Origin: DAIOEK01 sp963708715
GTDB taxonomy: Bacteria; Chloroflexota; Anaerolineae; Anaerolineales; Anaerolineaceae
Direction: 5' to 3'
Length of the DNA stretch: 64,000 nucleotides
Assembly (NCBI GenBank): GCA_963708715.1
Contig: CAVPSU010000001.1
Span: forward strand, 1,612,001 to 1,676,000
Shown: positions 63,837 through 64,000 of the stretch, in pieces
How the letters are laid out: each line of letters opens with the position of its first letter
How positions within the stretch are numbered: position 1 is the stretch's first letter
Made by a program: the position numbers and the translations under genes
The notes under the pieces: model-generated
What the model saw: only the letters and a program-made list of their open reading frames with translations
The model's database searches: none
Told to the model about the DNA's origin: nothing

Positions 63837-64000
63837 ATGTCAGTTGAAGAGCATGAAAAGAATCCATGGGATCATACTATTTCAGTGGTCGTTCCTGTGT
63901 ATAACTCTGAGGCATCTCTTAGTGAACTCGTTGACCGACTGGAAAAAACGATGCCGTCTCTTTGTGACACATTTGAGATCATACTTGTGAATGATGGCAG
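63837..64000 (+). CDS. Glycosyltransferase family 2, 3' partial
   Basis: The first ~55 residues of a GT2 enzyme are visible before the window ends: a polar start, then ISVVVPVYNSEASLSELV and EIILVNDGS, the nucleotide-binding region of the GT-A fold. The ATG at 63837 has a GGGGAGA ribosome site. It is divergent from the minus-strand GT2 gene, with a 222-base gap that holds little apart from a possible TAAAAT box near 63776. Confidence 0.85.
   Translation, partial: MSVEEHEKNPWDHTISVVVPVYNSEASLSELVDRLEKTMPSLCDTFEIILVNDG

Noticed and set aside
1..64000. CRISPR arrays, tRNA or rRNA genes, insertion sequences
   Set aside because: No repeated spacer pattern, no tRNA-like cloverleaf sequence, no transposase and no terminal repeats were recognised in the intergenic stretches.

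Overview
The window reads as chromosomal DNA of a Chloroflexota bacterium, most likely class Anaerolineae. This is inference from gene content, with no database search. The supporting signs are: a DUF3090 plus SCO1664-family pair (known mainly from Actinobacteria and Chloroflexi), a lipoprotein with Thr/Pro-rich linkers around an NBR1-type Ig domain, VanW and LCP envelope proteins, a thioredoxin–CcdA fusion, and ChvE/GtsA-type sugar import. Genes are dense and often overlap by 1–14 bases. No rRNA, tRNA, CRISPR array, insertion sequence or phage gene was seen.

Layout. 1–10 kb: end of a GAF–GGDEF cyclase, an M48 protease, a PadR–HAAS pair, a thioredoxin–CcdA protein, a VanW protein, a membrane glycosyltransferase interrupted by one in-frame TAG, a Trm112-like protein and an LCP protein. 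10–20 kb: a papain-like protein, then a sugar locus with a ROK regulator, a fused double substrate-binding lipoprotein, two CUT1 permeases, and a CUT2 ATPase and permease. 20–32 kb: dnaE, pfkA, DUF3090, SCO1664-like, hom, folK, folP and a class A PBP-like protein with a damaged transpeptidase site. 31.6–35.2 kb (minus): LOG protein, HAD phosphatase, HExxH metalloprotein, NBR1-Ig lipoprotein. 35.5–43 kb: FmdB, YitT, YhhN, Era, Ogt, a phosphoribosyltransferase with a structured leader, then galK, GIY-YIG, a TyrA-like protein and a site-2 protease on the minus strand. 43–46.9 kb: DUF951, an MGDG-synthase-like glycosyltransferase, tsaE, tsaB, rimI, and family-4 uracil-DNA glycosylase. 46.9–64 kb: a surface-polysaccharide cluster (nucleotide-sugar dehydrogenase, epimerase, flippase, soluble and membrane glycosyltransferases, a UPF0104 protein), running off the right edge inside a GT2 gene.

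The most unusual item is the sugar locus at 11.0–19.9 kb. One lipoprotein carries a complete ChvE-type (PBP type 1, CUT2) domain and a complete GtsA-type (PBP type 2, CUT1) domain joined by an Ala/Pro linker. The downstream genes supply the membrane parts of both transporter classes. The CUT1 half has no ATPase in the window. The ROK gene upstream has no canonical start codon in front of its DNA-binding domain and sits behind a strong promoter overlapped by a perfect 11-bp inverted repeat.

A second theme is initiation: at least six genes have a TATAAT-like -10 box only 6–9 bases before the start codon, which predicts leaderless mRNAs and helps fix several starts.
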